The notes beneath the pieces were generated by a model. The model saw only the letters and a list, made by a program, of their open reading frames with translations. It was not told the DNA's origin and did not search any database. From Campylobacterales bacterium (GTDB lineage: Bacteria > Campylobacterota > Campylobacteria > Campylobacterales > Nitratiruptoraceae), in contig JALWIX010000072.1 in the NCBI GenBank assembly GCA_027082175.1, positions 1 through 44,090 of the forward strand: a DNA stretch of 44,090 nt. The letters run 5' to 3'. Position numbers and translations under genes: made by a program. The first letter of the stretch is position 1. The number at the start of each line of letters is the position of its first letter. Positions 1 through 7,800 of this stretch are shown in pieces.

Positions 1-65
1 TTACCACTTATCTTCTTCCCTGCAAGCAAATCTTTTACTGCTTTGTTAAAATCAAATTCTTCCAT
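1..65 (-). CDS. IS256-family transposase, N-terminal 21 residues (cut by window edge)
   Basis: Reading the minus strand from the ATG at 65 gives a peptide starting MEEFDFNKAVKDLLAGKKI, open to the window edge. This matches the usual opening of IS256-family transposases (an M-x-E-F-D-F start followed by a D-L-x-x-G-K stretch). Just upstream on that strand, at about 101-124, lies an inverted-repeat-like sequence containing AATTCCGTGTCA, also present at the end of the second IS256 copy near 7366. The catalytic DDE part lies outside the window, so whether this copy is intact cannot be judged. Confidence 0.75.
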   Translation of the reverse strand, partial: MEEFDFNKAVKDLLAGKKISG

Positions 66-127
66 GTCAGTCCTTTCTCTTTATTTTATCTAACTATCCA
101 ACTGACACGGAATTTATAACGCTCCCT
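1..127 (-). mobile_element. IS256-family insertion sequence, right-hand outer end (partial)
   Basis: The element enters from the left edge and appears to end near 124-127. Its terminal repeat, read inward on the minus strand, contains GTT, three bases, then AATTCCGTGTCA; the copy at 7368-7389 has the same pattern. The transposase start lies about 60 bases inside. The exact end and target-site duplication cannot be fixed because the other end is outside the window. Confidence 0.65.
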
Positions 128-179
128 CCTTAAAAATTTGGAGAGATTATAACTAAATATTATTTCTATTTAATTGATA

Positions 180-905
180 TTAGTTAAGCAGATACTCTTT
201 TATCAGTTCATAAAGTTCATCGGCGGCTTCTACGGCTCTTTTTTGGATAAAAATATCAAAATAGGTATCTATAAATCTACCATGGCTTCCAAATATAGTT
301 ATATACTCTTCACGATTAGGATTTATCAAAACTGTTTTTTTAAACTCTTTTGATAGATCAACTATATCTATAACTTTTCCGCTAGTTCCGATAGCCACAA
401 AAAAATCACACTCTTTTGAAAGGGTGTATAGATAGCGGTAATTTGGCGCTACTTCTCCAAACATTACCACATTGTGGCGTATATCTTTTGAGTCGCATTT
501 TGGGCACTTTTCGTCGCTTTTTTGTGCTCTATAGCCTATGTAAAATATATTTTGGCACTTATGGCATCTTAAGTGAGTCAATGTTCCGTGAAGATGGATG
601 ATTTTTTTACAACCGGCGCGTTCTAATAGATCGTCAACATTTTGTGTTAGATGGTAAATCTGATTTGGAAACTCGGATTCTAATTTTGCGAAAATTTTGT
701 GAGCTCTATTTGGCTTGTAGTTTTTAAGCTCAACCCTTCTTTCGTCATAAAATCTTTTTACATAATCCCTATCCTCTTCCCAACCTTTTAGTGAACAGAC
801 CTTTTGGATATCGTATTTTTGCCAAAGTCCCTCTTCTCCTCTAAAAACCGGAATACCGCTTTCTTGGCTGATTCCGGCGCCACTTAAGATATAGACTTTT
901 TTCAC
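180..905 (-). CDS. cobB: Sir2-family NAD-dependent protein deacylase (class III sirtuin)
   Basis: This 241-residue protein would remove acyl groups from lysines using NAD+, in the cytoplasm. Visible motifs are GAGIS (9-13), FRG (21-23), TQNVD (87-91), the catalytic His106 in HLHG, two zinc cysteine pairs (C114/C117 and C134/C137) and GTSG near 173. Y53 and R56 in FYDERR match the Tyr-x-x-Arg pair that class III sirtuins (SIRT5, E. coli CobB) use to bind succinyl or malonyl lysine, so desuccinylase activity is likely. The start is GTG, overlapping the stop of the upstream gene in GTGA, so the two are translationally coupled. Confidence 0.92.
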   Translation of the reverse strand: MKKVYILSGAGISQESGIPVFRGEEGLWQKYDIQKVCSLKGWEEDRDYVKRFYDERRVELKNYKPNRAHKIFAKLESEFPNQIYHLTQNVDDLLERAGCKKIIHLHGTLTHLRCHKCQNIFYIGYRAQKSDEKCPKCDSKDIRHNVVMFGEVAPNYRYLYTLSKECDFFVAIGTSGKVIDIVDLSKEFKKTVLINPNREEYITIFGSHGRFIDTYFDIFIQKRAVEAADELYELIKEYLLN

Positions 906-1426
906 TTTAATATCTCTTTTAGCTCCTTCTCATCCGCGGCATACTTTATGTCTTTGATTTTTTTATTGTCTAAAAATATTACGAAAATCTTATCGGTATT
1001 TTTATCATTGTGAAATTTTTTGCTTAAATTTTCATCGTATATTAAAAGTATGGTATAGTCGCTTTTTTGAAGATCAGGAAGAGCGAAAGTGTTTCTGATA
1101 ATTACCGGCATTTTACTTATATCTGCTATAAATTGAGCGTTTTTAGACTCTAGATACCCTTTTGGCTCCTTTTTTAAAAAGTCGATAACTTTATGCGCCG
1201 CATCTTTTGTAAATACCGCTATGATAACTTTAGTATCATCATCTAATGTATGTGTTTTGTCAAACTGGTCCGGAAGTTTTAGATCGATTTTAGCGCCCGG
1301 CTCCATTTTACCTTCTATTTCTACATAAAATTTACTAGGATCGTAAGTATCTTTTCCTTTTATAAATACAAATATACCTACCATAGTCATAAACACTAGA
1401 ATTGCTCCAACAATTATCTTTTTCAT
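902..1426 (-). CDS. Membrane-anchored periplasmic thioredoxin-fold (YtfJ-like) protein
   Basis: The product is 174 residues from the ATG at 1426. I prefer this start to the one at 1438, because the latter lies across the GGAG ribosome site at 1433-1436, which sits six bases before 1426. Residues 1-23 form one hydrophobic segment, either a membrane anchor or an uncleaved signal. The rest is a soluble alpha/beta domain with a pattern (GAKIDLKLPDQF, then a beta strand and helix) recalling YtfJ/thioredoxin-like folds, but with no CxxC pair, so no redox role can be claimed. It precedes and overlaps the sirtuin gene. Function unknown; the family call is tentative. Confidence 0.6.
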   Translation of the reverse strand: MKKIIVGAILVFMTMVGIFVFIKGKDTYDPSKFYVEIEGKMEPGAKIDLKLPDQFDKTHTLDDDTKVIIAVFTKDAAHKVIDFLKKEPKGYLESKNAQFIADISKMPVIIRNTFALPDLQKSDYTILLIYDENLSKKFHNDKNTDKIFVIFLDNKKIKDIKYAADEKELKEILK

Positions 1427-1612
1427 TTTTTTCTCCAATTTTTCTTTTATGATATCTAAAATATATTTTTCTAAACTTTGTTTTATAATCTAATATTCCA
1501 ATCATACGAGATATTAAAACATAAAAAATGAAGAAATTAAAAAATGTTCGTTTATATTTAAAGAGAGGGGAAAAGAGTGTTTTAGTGATTATTTTTTTTA
1601 GTTCTTCTTACT

Positions 1613-1649
1613 GTTTTTAAGTTTTTGGAAATTCCAAAAACTTAAAAAC
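1613..1649. terminator. Long perfect A/T-rich hairpin after the histone-fold gene
   Basis: GTTTTTAAGTTTTTGG (1613-1628) pairs perfectly with CCAAAAACTTAAAAAC (1634-1649), leaving a five-base loop. It lies 17 bases beyond the stop of the minus-strand gene at 1666, where a terminator belongs. The stem has few G/C pairs and no clean run of T follows it on the minus strand, so a role in protecting the 3' end of the mRNA is also possible. Confidence 0.5.
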
Positions 1650-1665
1650 GTTTATACTGCTGCTA

Positions 1666-2112
1666 TTATATCAATAAATCCATTATACTTTTTGCTCTTT
1701 TTATATACTCGTGATTAACAATATGATTTTCTTCGTCAAGACTTTTTATGGTTTTAGCTAATACTAAAACTAAACCTCCTACAATTTCCGGCAAACTTTT
1801 TTCCAACTCTATTTCCAATTCAATTAAAGGCGGATAAGTCGCCAATCTTTTTAAAATATCCTCTAACTCAATCTCTTGTTCCAATTTTTTAAATGATTGA
1901 ATACTCTCTTCTAAACCTTTTGTTATTGGTAGATCATATTTCCATATAATATCTCTACCGTTATATTTTGCCGATTTTTGTCCCATTAGTAATAGATCAT
2001 ATAATTTTTGCTCTATATATTCGGTAATCTCTTTTGCATGCCCTTTTTTAATATCTAAACTTGCCCCTTTTCTAAATAGCTTTTCCAAATGATGAAAACC
2101 CACTAAAGACAT
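1666..2112 (-). CDS. DUF1931-type bacterial histone-fold protein
   Basis: This 148-residue protein resembles the DUF1931 family, whose Aquifex member has a double histone fold in one chain. Residues about 25-65 read like a histone alpha2-loop-alpha3: a long helix (AKEITEYIEQKLYDLLLMGQ), then AKYNGRDI, then DLPITKGL, parallel to the archaeal A-x-x-x-GR-K/D-I and D-L signature. A second helical half follows (about 75-148) with a central long helix near 105-125. It probably binds DNA or acts as a small chromatin protein. A GGAG ribosome site lies six bases before the ATG. The gene is monocistronic with its own downstream hairpin. Family assignment is from remembered sequence pattern, not a search. 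Confidence 0.75.
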   Translation of the reverse strand: MSLVGFHHLEKLFRKGASLDIKKGHAKEITEYIEQKLYDLLLMGQKSAKYNGRDIIWKYDLPITKGLEESIQSFKKLEQEIELEDILKRLATYPPLIELEIELEKSLPEIVGGLVLVLAKTIKSLDEENHIVNHEYIKRAKSIMDLLI

Positions 2113-2381
2113 CTCAACTCCTTTGTAAATTTTAAGATTTATTAGATGAATTATAGCTTTATGGCTCTATATTTGTATGCAACCTAAGTCGCAAATACGC
2201 AAAAAATCTAAAATCACCTCAATTTTTTTTACATAAGCGTCTTTAAAAAAATTAATCGAAATCCATTTAAATTATTTATAATTGAAGACTCTAAATAGAC
2301 AGAAAACAGTTGAAAATTTTGTCGTTTTTGCTAAATCTTATAAGTAAAATTGAAAATTTTCCGAGCAAACCTCAAAAAATC

Positions 2382-2777
2382 TCAAAGTTTTTTTTCTATC
2401 AAAGGGAGTAGTGTTTTCTTTATAAGCTCTTTTGTTTTGACAAACTCTTCGTACTCTTTACCGTCCGGATCATCAAAAGGTATATGCAAAACTTTTGTTT
2501 TTTTTGGGAAAACGGGGCAGCTCTCTTTTGCGTTGTCGCAAACAGTCACAACAAGTTCAAAATCCTCTTTTATTACCTCATCGATACTTTTTGAGTAGTA
2601 TCCATCACTCCAAGCCCCCTCCTCTTTTAAGACTTTTATAGCGTTTTCGTTTACTTTGCCGCTTGGTCTGCTGCCGGCACTGTAGGCTTTTATGCCTTTT
2701 AGGTATCTGTTTATCAATGCTTCTGCGATTATTGATCTGCAGCTGTTACCCGTGCATAAAATCAAAACTTTTTTCAT
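2382..2777 (-). CDS. arsC: Thioredoxin-coupled arsenate reductase (low-molecular-weight phosphatase fold)
   Basis: The product is 131 residues, typical of the S. aureus pI258 ArsC class, and reduces arsenate to arsenite in the cytoplasm. The CX5R phosphatase loop is C8-TGNSC-R14, and the two further redox cysteines C80 and C87 sit in VCDNAKESCP, so the full three-cysteine relay is present. The general-acid region DDPDG lies near residue 101. No arsenite pump or ArsR lies nearby in the window. The gene is divergent from sufB, sharing a spacer of about 130 bases. A plain tyrosine phosphatase is less likely because C80/C87 are conserved. Confidence 0.88.
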   Translation of the reverse strand: MKKVLILCTGNSCRSIIAEALINRYLKGIKAYSAGSRPSGKVNENAIKVLKEEGAWSDGYYSKSIDEVIKEDFELVVTVCDNAKESCPVFPKKTKVLHIPFDDPDGKEYEEFVKTKELIKKTLLPLIEKKL

Positions 2778-2855
2778 AATTTACCCCTTAATTACCTTTA
2801 AAAATATTCTTTATTTAATTAAGATGTATTTTATCCTATTTGAGCTATATTTCTC

Positions 2856-2906
2856 TTAACGATTTCTTGTATTTGTATTATAATAAGAACAATATAGTTA
2901 AAGGAG
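2856..2906 (+). promoter_or_regulatory. Promoter and ribosome site of the suf operon
   Basis: A TATAAT box at 2879-2884 lies 17 bases after TTAACG (2856-2861), giving a sigma70-like promoter. An AAAGGAG ribosome site follows at 2900-2906, five bases before the TTG at 2912. Transcription would begin about 2890, so the upstream in-frame ATG at 2840 would not be transcribed. This decides the sufB start. Confidence 0.6.
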
Positions 2907-2911
2907 CTGTT

Positions 2912-4351
2912 TTGAACGAAGAGCAGAAAAAGATACAAGAGGTTGTATCGAGAGAGTATGAGCTGGGATTTAGCGTAGATATAGAAGAAGAAACGGCGCC
3001 TCCTGGACTAAATGAAGATATTATTAGATTTTTATCTAAAAAAAAGGGCGAACCGGAATGGATGACCAACATGAGAATCCAGGCTTTTCATATCTGGCAA
3101 AAGATGGAGGAGCCTAGATGGGCTCATTTAAAATATGATGTTATCGATTATCAATCTATATCCTATTATGCGGCGCCTAAGAAGAAGCCAAAAAGTTTAG
3201 ATGAAGTAGATCCTGAGATTTTAAGAGCCTATGAGAAATTGGGTATTCCTTTGGAGGAGCAAAAAGCTCTTGCCGGAGTAGCTGTTGATGCTGTTTTTGA
3301 TTCGGTAAGCATAGGAACTACTTTTAAAGAGAAACTAAAAGAGATGGGAATAATCTTTTGCTCTATATCTGAGGCGATCAAAGAGTATCCTGAACTTATA
3401 CAAAAATATATGTTTAGCGTAGTTCCTATGAGCGACAACTTTTTTGCGGCGCTAAATTCGGCTGTTTTTACAGACGGAACATTTGTTTATGTTCCTAAAG
3501 GCGTTAGATGTCCGCTAGAGCTTTCCACATATTTTAGGATAAACGCGCAAAATACGGGACAGTTTGAGAGAACTTTAATAATAGCTGATGAGGGAAGTTA
3601 CGTCTCTTACAACGAAGGGTGTTCTGCGCCAATGAGAGATGAAAATCAGCTTCACGCTGCCGTTGTGGAACTTATAGCTTTAAAAGATGCCGAGATAAAA
3701 TACTCCACAATCCAAAATTGGTATCCGGGAGACGAAGAGGGACGAGGAGGTATATACAACTTTGTAACCAAAAGAGGAGTTTGTGCAGGTGAGAACTCCA
3801 AAATATCCTGGACTCAGGTAGAGACAGGCTCAGCCATAACCTGGAAATATCCAAGCTGCGTCTTAAAAGGAGATAACTCCGTAGGAGAGTTTTACAGTGT
3901 GGCGATAACCACTAAAGCTCAGCAAGCGGACACGGGAACTAAGATGATACATATAGGAAAAAACACCTCTTCCACTATCATTTCAAAAGGTATTTCGGCT
4001 ATGAGGGGCCAAAATAGTTATAGAGGTTTGGTCAAGATTCAAGCGAGTGCCCAAAACGCTAGAAACTATAGTGAATGCGACTCTTTGTTAATAGGAGACA
4101 AATGCGGAGCCCACACTTTTCCTTATCTTGAATCCAAAAACGCATCCGCACAGATAGAACATGAAGCTACCACATCCAAAATAAGCGATGAACAGCTCTT
4201 TTATCTAAGACAAAGAGGAATCAACGAAGAGGATGCTGTAAGTATGATAGTTCACGGATTTTGTAAAGAGGTTTTGGCAAATCTTCCAATGGAGTTTGCC
4301 GCTGAAGCAAAAGATCTGTTAAATTTAACTTTAGAAGGAAGTGTAGGATGA
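2912..4351 (+). CDS. sufB: SUF scaffold protein SufB
   Basis: SufB is a core subunit of the SufBC2D scaffold on which iron-sulfur clusters are built in the cytoplasm. From the TTG at 2912 the protein is 479 residues, the usual family length; the frame is open back to an ATG at 2840 but promoter and ribosome-site positions argue against that. The body is the classic parallel beta-helix: [16 protein letters not shown] in the core, SYNEGCSAP with the conserved cysteine region, and the C-terminal FYLRQRGI(N/D)EEDA followed by an MIVHGF helix that binds SufC. It overlaps sufC by four bases. Confidence 0.96.
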   Translation: MNEEQKKIQEVVSREYELGFSVDIEEETAPPGLNEDIIRFLSKKKGEPEWMTNMRIQAFHIWQKMEEPRWAHLKYDVIDYQSISYYAAPKKKPKSLDEVDPEILRAYEKLGIPLEEQKALAGVAVDAVFDSVSIGTTFKEKLKEMGIIFCSISEAIKEYPELIQKYMFSVVPMSDNFFAALNSAVFTDGTFVYVPKGVRCPLELSTYFRINAQNTGQFERTLIIADEGSYVSYNEGCSAPMRDENQLHAAVVELIALKDAEIKYSTIQNWYPGDEEGRGGIYNFVTKRGVCAGENSKISWTQVETGSAITWKYPSCVLKGDNSVGEFYSVAITTKAQQADTGTKMIHIGKNTSSTIISKGISAMRGQNSYRGLVKIQASAQNARNYSECDSLLIGDKCGAHTFPYLESKNASAQIEHEATTSKISDEQLFYLRQRGINEEDAVSMIVHGFCKEVLANLPMEFAAEAKDLLNLTLEGSVG

Positions 4352-5097
4352 TGTTAGAGATAAAAGATTTAAGAGCTAAAATCGGAGAAAAAGAGATCAT
4401 AAAAGGGCTTAACCTCAATCTTGAAAAAGGAAAAGTCCATGCCATTATGGGACCCAACGGTGCAGGAAAATCGACTCTTTCGAAAACTATTGTAGGTCAC
4501 TATGAAGTAGAGGTAACTGGCGGAGATATTTTGTTTAAGGGTGAAAGTATAGTAGATATGGAACCTGAAGAGAGAGCTTTGAAGGGGATATTTATGAGTT
4601 TTCAAAATCCGGTAGAGGTTCCGGGCGTTACTAATGCCTATTTTCTTAGAACAGCCGTTAACGCAAAAAGAGAGTATGAAGGCAAAGAGCCTCTAAACGC
4701 TGCAGAGTTTTTAAGAATGGCTAGAGAGTATGCCAAACTTTTGGGTATGAAACCCGAGATGTTAAATCGAAGTTTAAATGTAGGATTTAGCGGCGGTGAA
4801 AAAAAGAGAAACGAGATTCTTCAAATGCTTATGCTTGATCCAGATTTGATAATTTTGGACGAGATAGATTCCGGGCTTGATATAGACGCGCTTAAAGCGG
4901 TAAGTGAGGGGATAAACAAGATAAAGTCTCCGGAAAAGACTTTTTTGATAATCACTCACTACTCTAGAATTTTGGAGTATGTGAAGCCTGATTATATCCA
5001 TATCCTAAAAGATGGAAAAGTTGTAAAAACCGGAGGATACGAACTTGTTAAGAAACTTGAAGCTGAAGGTTATAAGGCTATAGAGGAAGAGCAATGA
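4348..5097 (+). CDS. sufC: SUF ATPase SufC
   Basis: SufC is the ABC-type ATPase that drives shape changes of the SufB-SufD scaffold; it is soluble, not a transporter. The protein is 249 residues. Walker A is GPNGAGKST (35-43), the family-typical [10 protein letters not shown] signature lies near 150, Walker B is [12 protein letters not shown] near 170, and the switch His is in LIITHY. The start overlaps the sufB stop and the stop overlaps the sufD start (ATGA), so B, C and D are translationally coupled. An adjacent second ATG at 4351 is an alternative start. Confidence 0.96.
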   Translation: MMLEIKDLRAKIGEKEIIKGLNLNLEKGKVHAIMGPNGAGKSTLSKTIVGHYEVEVTGGDILFKGESIVDMEPEERALKGIFMSFQNPVEVPGVTNAYFLRTAVNAKREYEGKEPLNAAEFLRMAREYAKLLGMKPEMLNRSLNVGFSGGEKKRNEILQMLMLDPDLIILDEIDSGLDIDALKAVSEGINKIKSPEKTFLIITHYSRILEYVKPDYIHILKDGKVVKTGGYELVKKLEAEGYKAIEEEQ

Positions 5098-6281
5098 GAG
5101 AGTTGGTTTTATCCAAAATGGATCTAAACTCCATCTTGAATCTTTCAACGAAAGATAAAACAAAAGCTACTGCGGCGGTGGCGTTAAGCCATCTAGGGCT
5201 TCCTTCAAAAAAGACGGAGCATTACAGATATTTTGATATAACCCAGCTTTTGTCAAAAAATCTTAATCTATATCAGCCGGTAGCTCAAAAAGCTGATCAG
5301 AACGAAAAGTTGGTTATAGAAGATGGAGCAATAGCTAGTTTTCCATCGGATTTGAAAATCGATGTAAAAGATGAGATAGATATAGACAAAGAGCATTTTG
5401 ACCAGATATATTATATAAACCATATTATAACGCCAAATGTTATAACTATAGAGATTGATAAAGACATAGAGCTGGAAGTTGTCCACAGATTTTCTAAAGA
5501 TGGCGTTATTCTTCCTTATAGATTGGGAATTGCTGTTAAAAATGGCGCGAAAGTCACTCTTTATGAAGATTTTGAAGATAAAAATATAAAAGAGTCTCTT
5601 ATATTTTACGGATGGGACATATCTTTGGAAAAAGATTCCTATTTTGAACTTGTTAGGGTTCAAAACGAGTTGAAAAGAAGCTATTCAATGGTTGCTTCGC
5701 ATTTTGTAAAAGCTGATGAGTCTTCAGAGTTTAGTATAAAAAGTTTCGATATAGGCGAAGGGAAGATCTGCCATAACTTGAAAGTTGATCTTTTAAAAGA
5801 TGCAAAATGCGATGCGAAACATTTGGTTTATACCGATAAAGAGGCCGTTAGAGCAAATGTTATAAAAATAAACCATAAAGGTAAAAATGCTAAAACTGAG
5901 CAAAACGCCAGACATGTTTTAAAAGATAAAAGCAGAGCGATTTTCGATGCACTTATAAAAGTTGAACATAGCGGAATTGGCGCCAGCGCGCATCAAAACA
6001 ACAAATCGATACTTTTAAACGATAAAGCCTATATGATCTCAAAGCCCCAGTTGGAAATTTATATAGATGAGTTAGAAGCAAGTCACGGCTCTACTACAGG
6101 CCAAATCGATCCTGAAGAGGTTTTTTACTTAAGAACTAGAGGAATAAATGAAGAAGAAGCAAAAAAGATGATTGTTTTAGGATTTATGAGAGAGATTATT
6201 GAAGAAGTAAAAGATGAAGAGAAAAAAGATGAGATTATGAGAAGATTTGAGGAGATTTATAATATAGATTTGATTGAGTAG
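5094..6281 (+). CDS. sufD: SUF scaffold protein SufD
   Basis: SufD is the paralogue of SufB completing the SufBC2D scaffold, and is implicated in iron entry. The protein is 395 residues. The beta-helix core ends with the conserved segment DALIKVEHSGIGASAHQNNKS, then the family hallmark HGSTTGQIDPEEVFYLRTRGI and a C-terminal helix (MIVLGF) that docks SufC. The N-terminal YRYFDITQLL segment is also family-typical. It is coupled to sufC by an ATGA overlap. A 180-base spacer with a long hairpin separates it from sufE, where sufS often lies in other operons. Confidence 0.94.
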   Translation: MRELVLSKMDLNSILNLSTKDKTKATAAVALSHLGLPSKKTEHYRYFDITQLLSKNLNLYQPVAQKADQNEKLVIEDGAIASFPSDLKIDVKDEIDIDKEHFDQIYYINHIITPNVITIEIDKDIELEVVHRFSKDGVILPYRLGIAVKNGAKVTLYEDFEDKNIKESLIFYGWDISLEKDSYFELVRVQNELKRSYSMVASHFVKADESSEFSIKSFDIGEGKICHNLKVDLLKDAKCDAKHLVYTDKEAVRANVIKINHKGKNAKTEQNARHVLKDKSRAIFDALIKVEHSGIGASAHQNNKSILLNDKAYMISKPQLEIYIDELEASHGSTTGQIDPEEVFYLRTRGINEEEAKKMIVLGFMREIIEEVKDEEKKDEIMRRFEEIYNIDLIE

Positions 6282-6294
6282 TTAAGTAAGGATA

Positions 6295-6437
6295 GTTTGT
6301 TATTGGTATATTGTGAATTGGGTAAAGCAGAGAATCAAAGAAGCAGTAAAGCAGTGAAGATTTGAAAAAATTGAAACTCATTAGTCTCCTCTTCACGGCT
6401 TTCCTGCTTCAAACCCAAACTAACACCAACACTAAAC
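6295..6437. repeat. Long imperfect word hairpin between sufD and sufE
   Basis: The inner stem pairs 6340-6359 (GAAGCAGT-AAAGCAGT-GAAG) with 6391-6410, matching at about 18 of 20 positions. The outer arms 6295-6323 and 6413-6437 pair more loosely through GT-rich words such as TATTGGT and GTTAGTTTGGGT. Both arms show 7-8-base repeated words. No coding frame fits. It could act as an RNA processing or termination point, or be a small mobile hairpin. Confidence 0.75.
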
Positions 6438-6461
6438 ACTTAATACTAAAAAGGAATAAAA

Positions 6462-6893
6462 ATGAAAAGCATGGATGAAGTATTGGCCGAAATTAAAGAG
6501 GATTTCAAGCTTTTAGGCGACCCTGATGCGATAGTTGAGTATATTATCGAGCTTGGCAAACAAAATGATATGAGACTAAAACCCGAAGAAAAAAATGATA
6601 ATACATTAATAAAAGGGTGTTCTTCACCGGCTTGGATGATTGAAGAGTGTAAGGATGGAAAGGTATATTTTAGAGTAGAAGGTAGTTCATCAATGGCAAA
6701 AGGAATGATTCCTCTTTTGCTGAAGATTTTTAATGATAGAACACCGGACGAGATTTTAAACTTTGACCCTAAAAAACTTTATGAACTAGGGTTTGATAAG
6801 ATTTTAAGTCCTGTTAGACTACAGAGTATGGAGGCTTTTTTAAACAGAATCTATGCTTTTGCTAAAAAGTGTAAAGAAGATATTGGAGATTAG
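6462..6893 (+). CDS. sufE: Sulfur acceptor SufE
   Basis: SufE takes persulfide sulfur from a cysteine desulfurase and hands it to SufB. The protein is 143 residues, normal for the family. The active cysteine is C53 in IKGCSSPAW, matching the E. coli KGCQSQVW loop, followed by the expected beta strands (KVYFRVEGSSSMAKGMI) and the C-terminal LSPVRLQSMEAFLNRI helix. An AAGGA ribosome site precedes the ATG. Its partner SufS is not encoded in the window, so the desulfurase must come from elsewhere. Confidence 0.93.
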   Translation: MKSMDEVLAEIKEDFKLLGDPDAIVEYIIELGKQNDMRLKPEEKNDNTLIKGCSSPAWMIEECKDGKVYFRVEGSSSMAKGMIPLLLKIFNDRTPDEILNFDPKKLYELGFDKILSPVRLQSMEAFLNRIYAFAKKCKEDIGD

Positions 6894-6908
6894 ATGTAGT
6901 AATTTTGT

Positions 6909-7020
6909 AATTGGTGTATTATTAGTTCATTAGGAGTTTGGAATTAAATAATTAAATATATTATAGCTAAATGCTATATAATCTTTTTAATTTCTAAACA
7001 TATTTCCCATTTAGCTATTT
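6909..7020. repeat. Nested hairpin with repeated words between sufE and the DUF59 gene
   Basis: GTTTGGAATTAAA (6936-6948) pairs with TTTAATTTCTAAAC (6986-6999), and inside it TTATAGC (6961-6967) pairs with GCTATA at 6973-6978. Flanking words TAATTGGTGTATTA and ATTAGTTCATTAG echo the other intergenic hairpins. The inner stem also contains -10-like sequence, so it might carry a promoter for the downstream gene. Confidence 0.5.
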
Positions 7021-7042
7021 TAATTAAACTAAAGGAGTAGTT

Positions 7043-7363
7043 TTGGATTTAGAAAAGATTAAAGAGCAGATTATTGAGGAGTTAAAGAATATCTACGATC
7101 CTGAAATACCGGTAAATATCTATGATCTGGGACTCATTTACGATATAGATTGTAAAGAGGGGGAACAAGGGGCAAAATGCAAGATAGATATGACTTTGAC
7201 AAGCGCTTTTTGCCCTGCTGCAGAATCTATAGTAGAACTTGTTAAAAATATAAAAAATAAAGTCGAAGAAATAGAAGAGCTTGAGGTAAATCTAGTTTTT
7301 GATCCGCCTTGGGATAAATCTAAAATGAGTGATGAAGCAAAGCTTCATCTAGGAATGCTCTAA
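7043..7363 (+). CDS. DUF59/MIP18-family iron-sulfur maturation protein (SufT-like)
   Basis: The product is 106 residues. Members of this family (SufT, PaaD-like, eukaryotic MIP18/CIA2) help mature iron-sulfur proteins. The core DPEIPVNIYDLGLIY and the conserved C57 in TSAFCPAAESI are present, as is the C-terminal FDPPWDKSKMSDEA motif that marks the family. The start is TTG, seven bases after AAAGGAG. Being the last gene of the suf cluster supports the role. An IS256 end begins within a few bases of the stop codon, so the insertion sits right after the gene without harming it. Confidence 0.9.
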   Translation: MDLEKIKEQIIEELKNIYDPEIPVNIYDLGLIYDIDCKEGEQGAKCKIDMTLTSAFCPAAESIVELVKNIKNKVEEIEELEVNLVFDPPWDKSKMSDEAKLHLGML

Positions 7364-7365
7364 GA

Positions 7366-7800
7366 GAGACTGTTCACAATTCCGTGTCACCTTCAAATTA
7401 TATTATAAACTAGATATCCAGGGCTTTATCAAGCCTGCCTTCAAAGAAAATAGCCAATTGAGAAAGTGTAAGATTCCAATTTTTAATTGGCATTGTCCAT
7501 TTTTTCTGAACATTTTTCGTTTCACTTCGTTCAACATCACTGTAAGCAGAAGAATGCCTATATAAAGCAGTTTTAAAAGTGAGTTTTCATTTGGGAAAGC
7601 TCCTTTAGTTTTTGTTAGTTTTCTAAATTGTCTATGTACAGATTCGATGATATTGGTAGTATAGATGATTTTTCTAATTGGTTCAGGATATTTGAAATAG
7701 TTTGATAGATTCTCTCTCTTGTTTTCCCAGGAGTTAATTGCTATGGGATACTTTTTACCCCATTTTTCTTCAAGCTTATTTAATGTCAACAGCAACCCAA
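7366..7800 (-). mobile_element. Truncated IS256-family insertion sequence (3' end)
   Basis: The outer end near 7366-7390 carries GACTGTTCACAATTCCGTGTCA, matching the end of the element at 101-124. Only the C-terminal third of a transposase remains (next entry); the 5' part stops at a junction with IS1595-type sequence near 7790-7810. The element is oriented as the copy at the left edge, so the 130-7365 segment lies between two direct IS256 copies. Confidence 0.8.
7410..7800 (-). pseudogene. IS256-family transposase remnant, C-terminal part, frameshifted
   Basis: On the minus strand the peptide LEEKWGKKYP, then NWxN-like SWENKRENLSNYFKYP, IRKIIYTTNIIES, RKLTKTKGAFPNE and LLKLLYIGI is clear IS256 C-terminal sequence. 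After LLYIGI the frame is broken by an inserted stretch of about 35 bases; in another frame the match resumes as QKKWTMPIKNWNLTLSQLAIFFEGRLDKALDI, ending at 7410. The catalytic DDE residues before this region are missing. It is a dead copy. Confidence 0.85.

Noticed and set aside
2840-2911. In-frame extension of sufB to an ATG at 2840
   Set aside because: A sigma70-like promoter (TATAAT at 2879-2884) and the AAAGGAG site just before the TTG at 2912 place the real start downstream; the extension peptide has no family match.
5268-5663. 131-residue minus-strand ORF inside sufD
   Set aside because: Shadow frame of a solid sufD match; residues are low-complexity and aromatic-rich as expected from antisense of A/T-rich coding DNA.
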